From positions 1 to 45,828 of the forward strand of contig JAIOPO010000006.1 of the NCBI GenBank assembly GCA_021413905.1: 45,828 bases of DNA. The letters are read 5' to 3'. This document shows, piece by piece, positions 7,952-18,173 of the stretch (position 1 is the stretch's first letter; every line of letters starts with the position of its first letter). The position numbers and the translations under genes are program-made. The notes under the pieces are model-generated. The model saw only the letters and a list, made by a program, of their open reading frames with translations, searched no databases and was not told the DNA's origin. The DNA is from Candidatus Nomurabacteria bacterium. GTDB taxonomy: Bacteria > Patescibacteriota > Minisyncoccia > Phycocordibacterales > UBA9973.

Positions 7952-9139
7952 TTAATTTACATTTATTTTCAAAAATCTTTTCTTTCCGATTTTTAAAGTT
8001 AGATTTTCTAAAACTTTAAAATTAACATCTTTTATATTTTCATTTTTCTCTAAATCATGCACAGCATTACCTTCCACCAATCTTCTGTATTCCCCTTTTG
8101 AACTCAAAACTTTTTTATCCACCAAAACTTCCATCAAAATTTCTCCGGCATTTACTTTTATTTCCTCCATCTCATCCGGAATTTCTTTTTTAGAAAAAGT
8201 ATTCTCCCAATTTATTTGTGCTTCCTGTGCCTTTTTTTCTCCGTGGTAAATTTTTACGATTTCAAAAGCAAGTTTTAATTTTGCATCGCGAGGATTTTGC
8301 ATATTTGGAAAATATTTTTCTTCTAAATCTGTGCAAAGCTCAAAACCTTTTAAAATCAATCCATCATTCCAACTCATTATTTTACCAAACATTTCATTAG
8401 CATTATCTAAAAATGAAATCATGTTGCCTTCTGTTTTACCCATTTTCTTTCCAGTATTATCTTCGAGCAATTTCATTGTAATTACAGATTTATCTTTTTT
8501 AAGAATCTCAGAAACTAAATTTCTACCCATAAGCATATTAAAAGTCTGATCATTGCCTCCAATCTCTATATCAATATCCATAGCAACACTATCGTACCCT
8601 TGCATTAAAGGATAAAAAAATTCATGTCCAAATATTGGTTTATTTTCTTCTTGTCTACGAACAAACATATCGCGTTTCAACATTTGGTCTACTGTAATCT
8701 TTGAAGCAAGATTTAAGACATCTTCAAATTTCATTTTTGCCAACCATTTAGAATTGAATTTAAATTTTGCTGGATTATTACCATTGAATTTCAAAAACTT
8801 ACTTGCTTGTTTTTTATAATTTTTACAATTATTTAAAACTTCTTTATGAGTAAGCTGAATTCGAGTTGCCATTTTATCTGTTGGATCACCTATCATCGCT
8901 GTAAAATCTCCAATCAAAAGAATCACCTCATGTCCTAATTCTTGAAATTGTTTTAATTTCATTATTGGTATAACATGCCCCATATGCAAAGTTGGACCAG
9001 TAGGGTCAATACCTAAGTATATTTTCAATTTTTTTCCAGACAAAAGTTTATTTTTTAAACTTTCTTTTACGAAAATATTTTCCACCCCCCTGTTTAAAAT
9101 AAAATCTATTCTTTTTTCATCTGTTATTACCTTTGACAT
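7952..9139 (-). CDS. tyrS: Tyrosyl-tRNA synthetase
   Basis: YLGIDPTGPTLHMGHVIPIMKLKQFQELGH, GGNDQTFNMLMGR, GKKMGKTEGN (KMSKS-like), C-terminal S4-like segment. Confidence 0.93.
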   Translation of the reverse strand: MSKVITDEKRIDFILNRGVENIFVKESLKNKLLSGKKLKIYLGIDPTGPTLHMGHVIPIMKLKQFQELGHEVILLIGDFTAMIGDPTDKMATRIQLTHKEVLNNCKNYKKQASKFLKFNGNNPAKFKFNSKWLAKMKFEDVLNLASKITVDQMLKRDMFVRRQEENKPIFGHEFFYPLMQGYDSVAMDIDIEIGGNDQTFNMLMGRNLVSEILKKDKSVITMKLLEDNTGKKMGKTEGNMISFLDNANEMFGKIMSWNDGLILKGFELCTDLEEKYFPNMQNPRDAKLKLAFEIVKIYHGEKKAQEAQINWENTFSKKEIPDEMEEIKVNAGEILMEVLVDKKVLSSKGEYRRLVEGNAVHDLEKNENIKDVNFKVLENLTLKIGKKRFLKINVN

Positions 9140-9176
9140 AAATGGATTATAACATAATATCTGCTATGATTAAACT

Positions 9177-11684
9177 ATGAGAAAAAATTATAAAAAACAT
9201 AAATTTTTAAACAATATATTACTCTTGTGTTTAGGGGGAGGTATTTTTTTGGCAGGATTTATCATTATCTGGATGGCCACAATTAAAATTCCTGATTTTC
9301 ATTCTTTTGACAGTCGAAAAACAATAAATTCTACTCAGATATACGACAGAACTGGAAAAGTAATGCTTTATGATTTAAATAAAGACATAAAAAGAAGTAG
9401 CATTCCTTTTGATCAAATGAGTGTAAATATTAAAAATGCAACAGTGGCTGTAGAAGATGCTGATTTCTACAATCATAGTGGAATAAAAATAACTTCAATA
9501 ATCCGAGCTGTTTTATCAAATGTATTCCATATTGGAATAGGAGGTGGTGGATCTACTATAACTCAACAATTAGTTAAAAACACTTTATTAAATTCAAAAA
9601 AAACAATTGGTAGAAAGATAAAAGAATGGGTGCTTGCGATAAAAATAGACCGTGCAATGCCAAAAGAAAAAATATTGGAATTATATTTAAATGAATCGCC
9701 TTATGGTGGCAATGTTTACGGAGTACAAGAAGCATCACGTATGTATTTCGGTAAAAATGCTATTGATTTAGATTTAGCTGAATCTGCATATCTCGCATCA
9801 CTACCACAATCCCCGACAACACTTTCTCCTTATGGAAAAAATAAAGCGAAACTAGAAGAACGTAAGAACTTTGTTTTATTTAGAATGAAAGAAGTAAAAT
9901 TTATAACAGAAGAACAATACAATAATGCAAAAAATGAAGTTGTGACATTTTTACCGCAACAAACTTCCGGCATAAAAGCTCCTCACTTTGTATTTTTTAT
10001 AAAAGATTATTTAGAAAATAAATACGGAGCAGATATGGTATTAAACGGAGGACTTAAAATCACAACTACTTTGGATTATGATTTACAACAAAAAGCAGAA
10101 CAAATAGTAAAAGAAGGGGCTTTGCAAAATGAAAAAGATTGGGGTGGATCAAATGCTTCTCTTGTAGCAATTGATCCGAAAACAGGAGGCATACTTTCAA
10201 TGGTTGGCTCCAGAAATTATTTCGATAAAGAAATAGATGGCAATTTTAATGTAGCGACAGCATCCAGACAACCAGGTTCATCTTTCAAGCCTTTCATTTA
10301 TGCCACTGCTTTCAACAAAGGATTTACACCAGATGCAGTTCTTTTTGATGTGCCGACAGAATTTTCTACAACATGTAATGTATACGGAAAAGCATTGCCT
10401 GGACACAATCAAGACACTTGTTACAATCCGGACAACTATGATAATAAATTCCGTGGCCCAATGTCTTTACGAGATGCTTTAGCACAATCCATAAACATCC
10501 CCGCTGTAAAATTATTTTATTTAGCAGGCACAAAAGATTCGATAAAAACAGCCGAAGATATGGGTATCAGCACGCTTGTAGACCCTAGCCGATACGGACT
10601 TACACTTGTTATCGGAGGTGGTGAAGTTAAATTATTAGATATAACATCAGCTTATGGCGTATTTGCAAATGAAGGAATAAAAAACCAATACACTGGAATT
10701 CTAAAAATAGAAGATAGTAATGGAAATATTTTAGAACAATATAATCCTAATACTCAAAACATATTACCTAAAAATACAGCATTAATGATATCTGATATTC
10801 TTTCTGATAATACTGCGCGTGCTCCAACATTTGGTTCCAATTCAGTTTTAAATATTCCCAATGTTGCAGTAAAAACAGGAACCACAAATAATAATAAAGA
10901 TGCATGGACTATCGGATACACTCCGTCTATTGTCGTTGGTGTCTGGGCTGGAAACAATGACAACAAACCAATGAAAAAAGGAGGATCTGCTTTGGCTGGA
11001 CCAATTTGGAATAAATTCATGAATGAAGCTTTGCAAGTAATGCCAAATGAAAAATTTGAGAAGCCTAACTTAGACTTCGATCCAGAAGCTGTAAAACCAG
11101 TTTTAAGAGGTTTATGGCAAGGAAACGAACATTTCTTTGTTGATAAAATTTCCGGCAAATTAGCAACGATAAACACACCGAAAGAAATGAAGGTAGAAAA
11201 AGTTATAACGAATGTTCATTCGATACTTTACTGGGTTGATAAAAATAATATTTTAGGAAATCCACCTTCTAATCCATCAGACGACTCACAATTCAACCAT
11301 TGGGAATTTGGTGTACAAAATTGGTGGGCGCAAAATAAAAACAAATATCCTGTGACAACATGGGCAAGTCAACCACAAGGCTATGATGATGTTCATACAG
11401 AAACAATGAAACCAAAAATATCAATTATTTCTCCTGATACGATTACCACATATCAATCTGAACAAAAAATAGATTTAAAATTTACAAGCTCAGGAAGATT
11501 TGCATTACAAAAAATAGATGTATTTATAAATGACAATTATTTAAGCACATTAAAATCTCCATTTAATTTTTCATTTACTCCGTCAGAGCTAGACAATTTA
11601 AAAAATGAAAATGAATTAAAGCTCGTCTATTACGATACAGCTTATAATCAAAACGAAACAATATCGACATTTAAAGTACAATAG
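9177..11684 (+). CDS. Class A penicillin-binding protein (transglycosylase/transpeptidase)
   Basis: AVEDADFYNHSGI, GGGSTITQQLVKN, ELYLNESPYGGNVYGVQEASRMYFGK; transpeptidase SRQPGSSFKPFIYATAF, SIN, KTGTTNNNKDAWTIGYTP. Confidence 0.95.
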   Translation: MRKNYKKHKFLNNILLLCLGGGIFLAGFIIIWMATIKIPDFHSFDSRKTINSTQIYDRTGKVMLYDLNKDIKRSSIPFDQMSVNIKNATVAVEDADFYNHSGIKITSIIRAVLSNVFHIGIGGGGSTITQQLVKNTLLNSKKTIGRKIKEWVLAIKIDRAMPKEKILELYLNESPYGGNVYGVQEASRMYFGKNAIDLDLAESAYLASLPQSPTTLSPYGKNKAKLEERKNFVLFRMKEVKFITEEQYNNAKNEVVTFLPQQTSGIKAPHFVFFIKDYLENKYGADMVLNGGLKITTTLDYDLQQKAEQIVKEGALQNEKDWGGSNASLVAIDPKTGGILSMVGSRNYFDKEIDGNFNVATASRQPGSSFKPFIYATAFNKGFTPDAVLFDVPTEFSTTCNVYGKALPGHNQDTCYNPDNYDNKFRGPMSLRDALAQSINIPAVKLFYLAGTKDSIKTAEDMGISTLVDPSRYGLTLVIGGGEVKLLDITSAYGVFANEGIKNQYTGILKIEDSNGNILEQYNPNTQNILPKNTALMISDILSDNTARAPTFGSNSVLNIPNVAVKTGTTNNNKDAWTIGYTPSIVVGVWAGNNDNKPMKKGGSALAGPIWNKFMNEALQVMPNEKFEKPNLDFDPEAVKPVLRGLWQGNEHFFVDKISGKLATINTPKEMKVEKVITNVHSILYWVDKNNILGNPPSNPSDDSQFNHWEFGVQNWWAQNKNKYPVTTWASQPQGYDDVHTETMKPKISIISPDTITTYQSEQKIDLKFTSSGRFALQKIDVFINDNYLSTLKSPFNFSFTPSELDNLKNENELKLVYYDTAYNQNETISTFKVQ

Positions 11685-11726
11685 AAAAAGCCCGCAAAAT
11701 TTTATCGAAAATTTTGCGGGCTTTTT
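11685..11726. terminator. Bidirectional terminator overlapping the 3' end of the 11702-11959 gene
   Basis: AAAAAGCCCGCAAAATTTT-atcg-AAAATTTTGCGGGCTTTTT, perfect 19-bp arms, T-runs both sides. Confidence 0.88.
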
Positions 11727-11959
11727 TGACCTAGAGTTTCTGCAAGTTTAAAGAATATTTTTTCTTGTTTCAGAAAAATCTCGTTTTTATAAATGGGTTT
11801 TATATTTAAATAAATTGTGCCATTTTTAATTTTTATATCTTCGGATTTTATATCTGTTTTTATTATCTCGGAAATAATATCTCTAATTGCTTTTTTCTTT
11901 ATTTCTTCAGAAAGAAGTATATTACTAAATCTTAAAAGTAAATCTTTTATTTCTATCAT
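11702..11959 (-). CDS. Short protein downstream of dnaN; possible DUF721/DciA-like replication protein (tentative)
   Basis: 85 aa ORF adjacent to dnaN; helix-rich start followed by IKIKNGTIYLNIKPIYKNEIFLKQEKI, reminiscent of DciA/DUF721. Position and pattern only. Confidence 0.45.
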   Translation of the reverse strand: MIEIKDLLLRFSNILLSEEIKKKAIRDIISEIIKTDIKSEDIKIKNGTIYLNIKPIYKNEIFLKQEKIFFKLAETLGQKSPQNFR

Positions 11960-11968
11960 GATTAATTT

Positions 11969-13066
11969 TTAACGATTCATCGGCATTATAAGATAAGTAA
12001 AAGATTTATCTGAAACACCGGAGACCACTATCGGTTGCGAAGGTTGATTGAATTTTATAGACAAACTGTCAGTAGTCAAAGACTGAAAACAATCCAAGAA
12101 ATATTTATAATTAAAACCGAGTTCTATATTCTCCCCTGTTAAAGCAGAATCAACGCTAGTTTTATTTTCACCAATATCATTATTTTGAGAAGACAATTCA
12201 AATATTTTTTCTTTTGGTTTAACAGAAAGATTTACTTGATTAAATTTATCTGAAAATATATTTGAGAGTTTTAAACCATTCAACAAATCTTGTTTCAACA
12301 TAATAGCCTCTGTTTTTGATTCTTTTGGAATAATTTGTCGATAATCAGGAAAAACTCCGTCAATAACCCTAGAGGTCAAATAAATATTATCAGATGAAAA
12401 AGAAATCTGATTTTTATTAAAACAAACTTTTATTGAACCATTAAAATCTCCGAATGTTCTCAAAATTTCAGGTATATTTTTAAAAGGTATCAATATGCCT
12501 GATATTTCATCAAGATTTTTAACTTTAACTTTTTTCTCAGCAAGTCTAAAAGAATCAGTAGAAACAAAAACTAAATTATCTTCATTAGAATAAATATAAA
12601 CACTTGATATTTCAGGTTTTATATCAGAAACAGAAGAACTATAATAAACAGACTTTATACCATCAATGAATTTTTTTGCTTCTATCTCAAAAGTTTCCCC
12701 TGTAACATGAGGAATAGTAGGAAAATCATCACTTTGTTGTCCTTTTAATTTAATTCTGCTTTTTTTTGTTTTAATAACAATATTTCCATCTTCACCTTCT
12801 ATTAAAACATTTTCATTTTGAAAAACATTAGAGAAAATATTCGCCAAAACAGATCCAGAAATAGCCACAATCCCTTCTTCTTCTACTTTTGCAGGTATTT
12901 CCATTTCAATACCTAAACTTAAATTCGTGGCACGTAATTTTAAAGATTTACCAGAAGCAATCAAAAGTATAGAACTCAAAATAGGTAAGGTTAAATTTTT
13001 ACCAGTTACCTTTTCTGTTTGATTGATAGCATTTTTAATTTTATCGATTCCACATTCTAGTTTCAT
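11969..13066 (-). CDS. dnaN: DNA polymerase III beta sliding clamp
   Basis: LPILSSILLIASGKSLKLRATNLSLGIEMEIPA, DDFPTIP, VIDGVFPDYRQIIP, C-terminal SFTYLIMPMNR. Confidence 0.95.
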   Translation of the reverse strand: MKLECGIDKIKNAINQTEKVTGKNLTLPILSSILLIASGKSLKLRATNLSLGIEMEIPAKVEEEGIVAISGSVLANIFSNVFQNENVLIEGEDGNIVIKTKKSRIKLKGQQSDDFPTIPHVTGETFEIEAKKFIDGIKSVYYSSSVSDIKPEISSVYIYSNEDNLVFVSTDSFRLAEKKVKVKNLDEISGILIPFKNIPEILRTFGDFNGSIKVCFNKNQISFSSDNIYLTSRVIDGVFPDYRQIIPKESKTEAIMLKQDLLNGLKLSNIFSDKFNQVNLSVKPKEKIFELSSQNNDIGENKTSVDSALTGENIELGFNYKYFLDCFQSLTTDSLSIKFNQPSQPIVVSGVSDKSFTYLIMPMNR

Positions 13067-13304
13067 AATTGTTTATATCTTATATATTTAATCTATTAAT
13101 ACTATTAGTCCTGTTGATAAGTGGATAACTCTTTTTAATATTGTTAATTATAATTATTTTCAGAATTTTTTATTATAAACCACTGGAAAACTTTTTAATT
13201 ATACACACCTATTTTTATTTTTAAAAAGTTATTCTATTTTTACTCTTAGTTATTCACAGCTTTTATTTTACCTTTTCCATAACTTATTCAGATACTTATC
13301 AACA
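13067..13304. promoter_or_regulatory. Candidate oriC region (dnaN-dnaA gap) with DnaA-box-like 9-mers
   Basis: TTATACACA at 13199-13207, TTATTCACA at 13250-13258, AGTGGATAA at 13120-13128 (rc TTATCCACT); very AT-rich. Confidence 0.6.
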
Positions 13305-14657
13305 CTATTTAAACATAACTCTGATCTGTTCTATCTCTTGCATTAACTGATTATCATCTTTTAATTCTTCTTTAATTTTTAAATATGAGTGAATAACTGT
13401 CGTATGATCTTTACCTCCTAATTTTTGTCCTATTAAAGGATACGATACATTAAAATCTTCTCTTAATATATACATCACCACTTGTCTCGCTCGCACTATT
13501 TCTTTTCTTCTTGTTTTTTCGTAAATAGATGTCTCGTCTAAGTTATAATGGTCACTTACTATTTTAACAACATCTTTTATTGCTACATTTTTCTTGGGCT
13601 TGATGCTGTTTTTCAATAAGGTTTTTATCTCTATTAAAGTTAATGGTCTGTTTTTAAGACGATATTGGCATATGATGGTGTTTAAACTTCCCTCCAACTC
13701 ACGAATATTTCCTTGTATTGCTGAAGCTATGTAATCCAAGGTTTCTGGTTCTAAGTTAATATCCATTTCTTGTAATTTAAGCTTTAGAATTGCCAGACGT
13801 GACTCATATTCTGGTTCAGATACATCTACTATCATTCCAGCAGCAAAACGAGATTTGAGACGGTCTACAAGCTCAGGAATATGATTTGGATGTTTATCAG
13901 AAGAAAAGATTATTTGTTTATTGTTTTCATAAAATGTATTAAATGTATGAAATAATTCTTCTTGAATTTTTTCCATTTTACCTATGAATTGAATGTCGTC
14001 TATTATAAGCAGATCATATTTACGATATTTTTCTTTAAAAGAATTAGCTTTATTTCCCTGAAGAGAGTTTACAAAATCAGTAGCAAACTTTTCAAGAGTT
14101 ATATAACAAACTTTTTTACCAGGATATCTGTCTTTTATTGCATTTCCTACCGCTTGAATAAGATGTGTTTTACCAAGTCCTGTTTGCCCATAGACAAAAA
14201 AGGGATTGTATTTAGTGCCTGGATTTTCAATGATAGCTTGAGAAGCAGCATAAGCAAGTTCATTGAAAGTTCCAACAATAAAAGAATCAAATCTATAACG
14301 TGGATTTATATTGTCTTCTGGATTTATATATAAATCTTTTAAAGGTAACTCTTTGTTTGCATAAGTCTCTATTTGTTTAGGAGCTTCGTTTTTACTGCTG
14401 TTATTGTTGTCTATTTTAGTAATAGTATATTCAACTGCACGCATTGTCTGGAAACCATCCGCAATTGTTTTGGTGATTAGTTTGTGGTATTTATTTTTAA
14501 GCCAATCACGAACAAATTCGTTTGGTACTGCTATGTATACAATACCGTCTTCTTCTTTTAAGATTGAAGTATTTTTAAACCAAGTACTGAAATTAGCTTT
14601 CGATACTCCGCTCTCTATTTCTATTAAACAGTTCTTCCAAAGTTGTTTTATATCCAT
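13305..14657 (-). CDS. dnaA: Chromosomal replication initiator DnaA
   Basis: NPFFVYGQTGLGKTHLIQAVGN, DLLIIDDIQFIGKMEKIQEELFHTFN, SSDKHPNHIPELVDRLKSRFAAGM, domain IV RQVVMYILRE...GGKDHTTVIHS. Confidence 0.98.
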   Translation of the reverse strand: MDIKQLWKNCLIEIESGVSKANFSTWFKNTSILKEEDGIVYIAVPNEFVRDWLKNKYHKLITKTIADGFQTMRAVEYTITKIDNNNSSKNEAPKQIETYANKELPLKDLYINPEDNINPRYRFDSFIVGTFNELAYAASQAIIENPGTKYNPFFVYGQTGLGKTHLIQAVGNAIKDRYPGKKVCYITLEKFATDFVNSLQGNKANSFKEKYRKYDLLIIDDIQFIGKMEKIQEELFHTFNTFYENNKQIIFSSDKHPNHIPELVDRLKSRFAAGMIVDVSEPEYESRLAILKLKLQEMDINLEPETLDYIASAIQGNIRELEGSLNTIICQYRLKNRPLTLIEIKTLLKNSIKPKKNVAIKDVVKIVSDHYNLDETSIYEKTRRKEIVRARQVVMYILREDFNVSYPLIGQKLGGKDHTTVIHSYLKIKEELKDDNQLMQEIEQIRVMFK

Positions 14658-14794
14658 TGCTGTATATTATACTATTTGTTTTATGAATTTTAATTTCTAA
14701 ATCTTATTAACTATGTTTATAAGCTGTGGATAAACTAGATATCTTTATTTTAATAGGTATTGATTTATTTAGAATAATGTTATAAACTCTAAAT
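14658..14794. promoter_or_regulatory. Second candidate oriC/promoter region between divergent dnaA and rpmH
   Basis: Perfect DnaA box TGTGGATAA at 14725-14733 (rc TTATCCACA) in an AT-rich divergent gap. Confidence 0.5.
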
Positions 14795-14929
14795 ATGTCA
14801 CAAACATACCAACCAAATAAAAGAAAAAGAGCAAAAACACACGGTTTTTTGGCTCGAACTAAAACAAAAGGCGGTAAAAAAATGATTGCCCGCAGACGTC
14901 AAAAAGGTAGAAAAAAGCTTTCTGCTTAA
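14795..14929 (+). CDS. rpmH: Ribosomal protein L34
   Basis: Manual translation: [44 protein letters not shown]; canonical position upstream of rnpA. Confidence 0.95.
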   Translation: MSQTYQPNKRKRAKTHGFLARTKTKGGKKMIARRRQKGRKKLSA

Positions 14930-14950
14930 GGTTATTTGGTTTTTTAGCTT

Positions 14951-15328
14951 ATGCTTCCTAAAATAAATAGAGTAAATAAAGGTCAAATAGATCTCATATT
15001 TAACAAGGGTAAATATATAAATTCCCCTAATTTAACCTTTAAATTTATTATTTCTGGAGAAAATAAACACTCTGGTTTTTCTTTTATAGTTCCAAAAACT
15101 GTTTCAAAAAAAGCTATTGTTAGAAATAGGTTAAAAAGACGCGGATATGCTGTTTTAGCTAGATATATAGATAAATTACCCTCAAATTTAATAGGTGCTT
15201 TTGTTTTTGGTAAGAAAAGTGCTAATTCTTATGGTTTACCAAGAAAAAAGAATTCTAAAAATAGTGGAAAACCAGTTGAAAACCTTGATAACGAAATAAA
15301 AATCTTATTAAATAAGCTTATATTTTAA
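14951..15328 (+). CDS. rnpA: Ribonuclease P protein component
   Basis: [27 protein letters not shown] (RNR motif) and rpmH-rnpA-yidD-yidC synteny. Confidence 0.93.
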   Translation: MLPKINRVNKGQIDLIFNKGKYINSPNLTFKFIISGENKHSGFSFIVPKTVSKKAIVRNRLKRRGYAVLARYIDKLPSNLIGAFVFGKKSANSYGLPRKKNSKNSGKPVENLDNEIKILLNKLIF

Positions 15329-15540
15329 TGATAAAACAAGCTTTTATCCACATAATTAAATTCTATCAAAGATTTTTAAGTCCTTTAAAGGGTTCAACTT
15401 GTGTTTTTTACCCTACTTGTTCTGAATATACAAAACAAGCCATACAAAAATATGGTGTTTTTAAAGGTTTCTTGCTCGGTTTTTACCGTATTTTGCGTTG
15501 CCATCCTTGGCAAAAGAATCATATTGATTTGTTGAGGTAA
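15328..15540 (+). CDS. yidD: Membrane protein insertion efficiency factor YidD
   Basis: [34 protein letters not shown]...RILRCHPWQ. Confidence 0.95.
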   Translation: MIKQAFIHIIKFYQRFLSPLKGSTCVFYPTCSEYTKQAIQKYGVFKGFLLGFYRILRCHPWQKNHIDLLR

Positions 15541-15577
15541 ATTTGGATTTTTTCACTTTTTCATATAGAATGAAAGA

Positions 15578-16318
15578 ATGATACATCATCTTTGGGATAT
15601 TGCTTTATATAAACCTTTTGTAAATGCCTTAGTTTTTCTAGTTTCAATAGTACCAGGTGGAGATGTTGGAATTGCTGTTATTTTGCTTACTTTGATAGTT
15701 AAAACAATACTATTCCCTCTATCTCAGAGATCTATTGAAGGTCAGTCAAAAATGAAGATATTAGAGCCTGATTTAAAAAAGATTAAAGAATCAGGTGCTT
15801 CAAAAGAAGAACAAGCAAAAATGACAATGGAGCTTTATAAAAAACATAATGCAAATCCTTTTGCTGGTTGCTTGTTGGTTTTAATTCAATTACCTATCAT
15901 TTTAGCTTTATATTATGTTTTCTATAAAGGATTGAATTTTGACAGTAGTATGTTTTATAATTTCGTTCATTCTCCCGAAAAAATAAATATGAATTTTCTT
16001 GGTTTGTTGAATATTGGTCATAAAAGTTTGATTTTAGCTATTTTGGCTGGTGTTTCACAATTTTTCCAAGCTTATTTTATGCCAAAACCAACAGTTTCCA
16101 GTAATAAAGATTCAAAAAATCAATCTTTCCAAGATAATTTTGCTAAAAGTATGAATATGCAAATGAAATACGTATTGCCTTTTTTTATAACCTTTATTGC
16201 TTATAGAATATCAGGTGCGGTTGCATTATATTGGATTACAAGTAATATATTTGCTATAGGTCAACAGATTTACGCTAATAAAAAACATGAGAAAATGAGC
16301 GCGATAATTGTTAAATAA
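15578..16318 (+). CDS. yidC: YidC/Oxa1 membrane protein insertase
   Basis: GGDVGIAVILLTLIVKTILFPLSQRSIEGQSKMKILEPDLKKIKE..., GAVALYWITSNIFAIGQQ. Confidence 0.95.
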   Translation: MIHHLWDIALYKPFVNALVFLVSIVPGGDVGIAVILLTLIVKTILFPLSQRSIEGQSKMKILEPDLKKIKESGASKEEQAKMTMELYKKHNANPFAGCLLVLIQLPIILALYYVFYKGLNFDSSMFYNFVHSPEKINMNFLGLLNIGHKSLILAILAGVSQFFQAYFMPKPTVSSNKDSKNQSFQDNFAKSMNMQMKYVLPFFITFIAYRISGAVALYWITSNIFAIGQQIYANKKHEKMSAIIVK

Positions 16319-16332
16319 TAAATTTAAATATT

Positions 16333-16800
16333 ATGCAAAAACAAGAAATACAAAATTTAATAAAAGATTTAGTTGAAAAGATGAATGTATCTTTGAAAAA
16401 TATTGATATCACAGAAGATAATGGTAAAAGTATGGTCTTTTCTTTGGAAGTTGATGAACCTCATTTTTTTATTAACCGTGAAGGTGAAGGACTTTTTGCT
16501 TTAAATCATCTTATTAAAAGGATCGTTGAATCTAAAAGTAATCCCGACGGGACATTAGTTTCTTTTTTAGTTGATGTTAATGGTTTTCATAAAAAGAGAA
16601 TGGATGGTGTGCGAGCTGTGGCACATATGATGGCGGAAAGAGCTCGTTACTTTAAATCAAATGTTGAAATTGACCCCATGTCTGCTTTTGATAGACGTAT
16701 AGTTCATGAATTTTTGTCTGATGCTATGGATTTAAAAACAGAATCAATGGGCGAAGGCCCTACTCGTAGAATAGTGATTAAATACACAGGTAGTATTTAA
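16333..16800 (+). CDS. Jag/KhpB-type RNA-binding protein (KH-R3H)
   Basis: Follows yidC; FLVDVNGFHKKRMDGVRAVAHMMAERARYFKSNVEIDPMSAFDRRIVHEFL...GPTRRIVIKY (R3H). Confidence 0.88.
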   Translation: MQKQEIQNLIKDLVEKMNVSLKNIDITEDNGKSMVFSLEVDEPHFFINREGEGLFALNHLIKRIVESKSNPDGTLVSFLVDVNGFHKKRMDGVRAVAHMMAERARYFKSNVEIDPMSAFDRRIVHEFLSDAMDLKTESMGEGPTRRIVIKYTGSI

Positions 16801-16801
16801 T

Positions 16802-18169
16802 TTATTTTAAATTTAATTCCCAAAGATAGGAATCTTTTTTATTTACAAAATAAAGATAATTTTCTCCTTCATCTGTAGCGAGTTGTGTACCGTCTATATC
16901 CCCTCCTATTGTAGGTAAATCAGCTATTAGTGAGCCACTTCCTGTAACAGTATCTATTTTCCATATTTGATCAGTAAAAGACACTAATCCTTGATACCAA
17001 TCATCTGGATATGATCCAGAATTTAAAAATTCAGGAACACTGCAGTAAATAAAATCATTGTTTTTACTCCAAACACATTTCTCTGGTAGTGTTTTCATGC
17101 TCAATGTTTTTGAGGTTAATGTGCCTGTTGAATAAATATTTAAAGACATATTACTATTGCCATATAAAACCATTTTTCCATTTGGGCTTGTTAGTGTGGT
17201 TAATCCATTTATATTGCTTAGTATTTTATTGAAATCTTTTTTATCGGGATCTATTGAATACATGTATCCCGGAGCAAAAGCCGAAGGTTTGGCTGTTAAA
17301 GTAACCATTTTATCATTTGGATATTGTGTCAGCCATTCATTGAATGCAGAAGTGAATATTTGAGATTTCTTATTATTTAATATATCTGAACTTATTCCTA
17401 TAGAATTTTCATTTAAGTTAAATAAATAAAATATTTTTGATGTGTCTGGAGAAATGCTGTAATCTGTAATGTCTTCAGGAAGAAAAATACCTTGCACGCT
17501 GGTGTCACTGGTTGTGTCCCCTCCTATTACTTCTTTTGGCAAATTACCAACAAAAGTTTCTATTGTTTTGTTGTCTGATTTTAAATATCTCATCACGACA
17601 GTATCTCCATTGTTTCCGAAATATGCGTCGTGAACTCTTGGTATTATGGTTGTTGTAAATCTTCTTTCGTCTATTCTACTTGCAAGTGTTTGATAAATAT
17701 TTCCATTTTCTTTTGCAATGTATTTTACCGCTGGTACAAATTCTGTGGCTGGAGCTGTGGGTTTTATAGCTGTTTTTATTTTTGTTGCAATTTTTTGTAT
17801 TGGAGATGTTGCAGTATCGGTTGGATTTGTTTCTGTTGCAGGTGTCGGTAAAATATCAGGAACTTCTTTGAAAATTTCTTTTTTGTATATAGTGAAACCA
17901 GCTATTGGCATGCTTGAAACTCTGTTTAATTTTTGTTTTTGGGGTGTTGTATTGTCTGTGCTTGGTGTGTATCCTGATATATCTGTCGGGTTTGTATTTG
18001 TGGGTGTTTGTAGTTTTGTTTTTCCAAAAGGAAAATATGAAATGAAATTATTTACCACTGGTGTTACTGTGTTATTTACACTTTTGCCTGATAAAAATAC
18101 ATAACCAAAAAAAACCAAAAGTATTATTGATAAGATGATTATTAAGATTGTGATGTTTTTTCTTAGCAT
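16802..18169 (-). CDS. Membrane-anchored WD40/TolB-like protein, last gene of the T4SS-like cluster
   Basis: N-terminal TM segment, then repeated beta-propeller-like segments (SPNGKMVLYGNS, CVWSKNNDFIYCSVP, TDEGENYLYFVNKKDSYLW). Confidence 0.55.
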   Translation of the reverse strand: MLRKNITILIIILSIILLVFFGYVFLSGKSVNNTVTPVVNNFISYFPFGKTKLQTPTNTNPTDISGYTPSTDNTTPQKQKLNRVSSMPIAGFTIYKKEIFKEVPDILPTPATETNPTDTATSPIQKIATKIKTAIKPTAPATEFVPAVKYIAKENGNIYQTLASRIDERRFTTTIIPRVHDAYFGNNGDTVVMRYLKSDNKTIETFVGNLPKEVIGGDTTSDTSVQGIFLPEDITDYSISPDTSKIFYLFNLNENSIGISSDILNNKKSQIFTSAFNEWLTQYPNDKMVTLTAKPSAFAPGYMYSIDPDKKDFNKILSNINGLTTLTSPNGKMVLYGNSNMSLNIYSTGTLTSKTLSMKTLPEKCVWSKNNDFIYCSVPEFLNSGSYPDDWYQGLVSFTDQIWKIDTVTGSGSLIADLPTIGGDIDGTQLATDEGENYLYFVNKKDSYLWELNLK

Positions 18170-18173
18170 GTTA

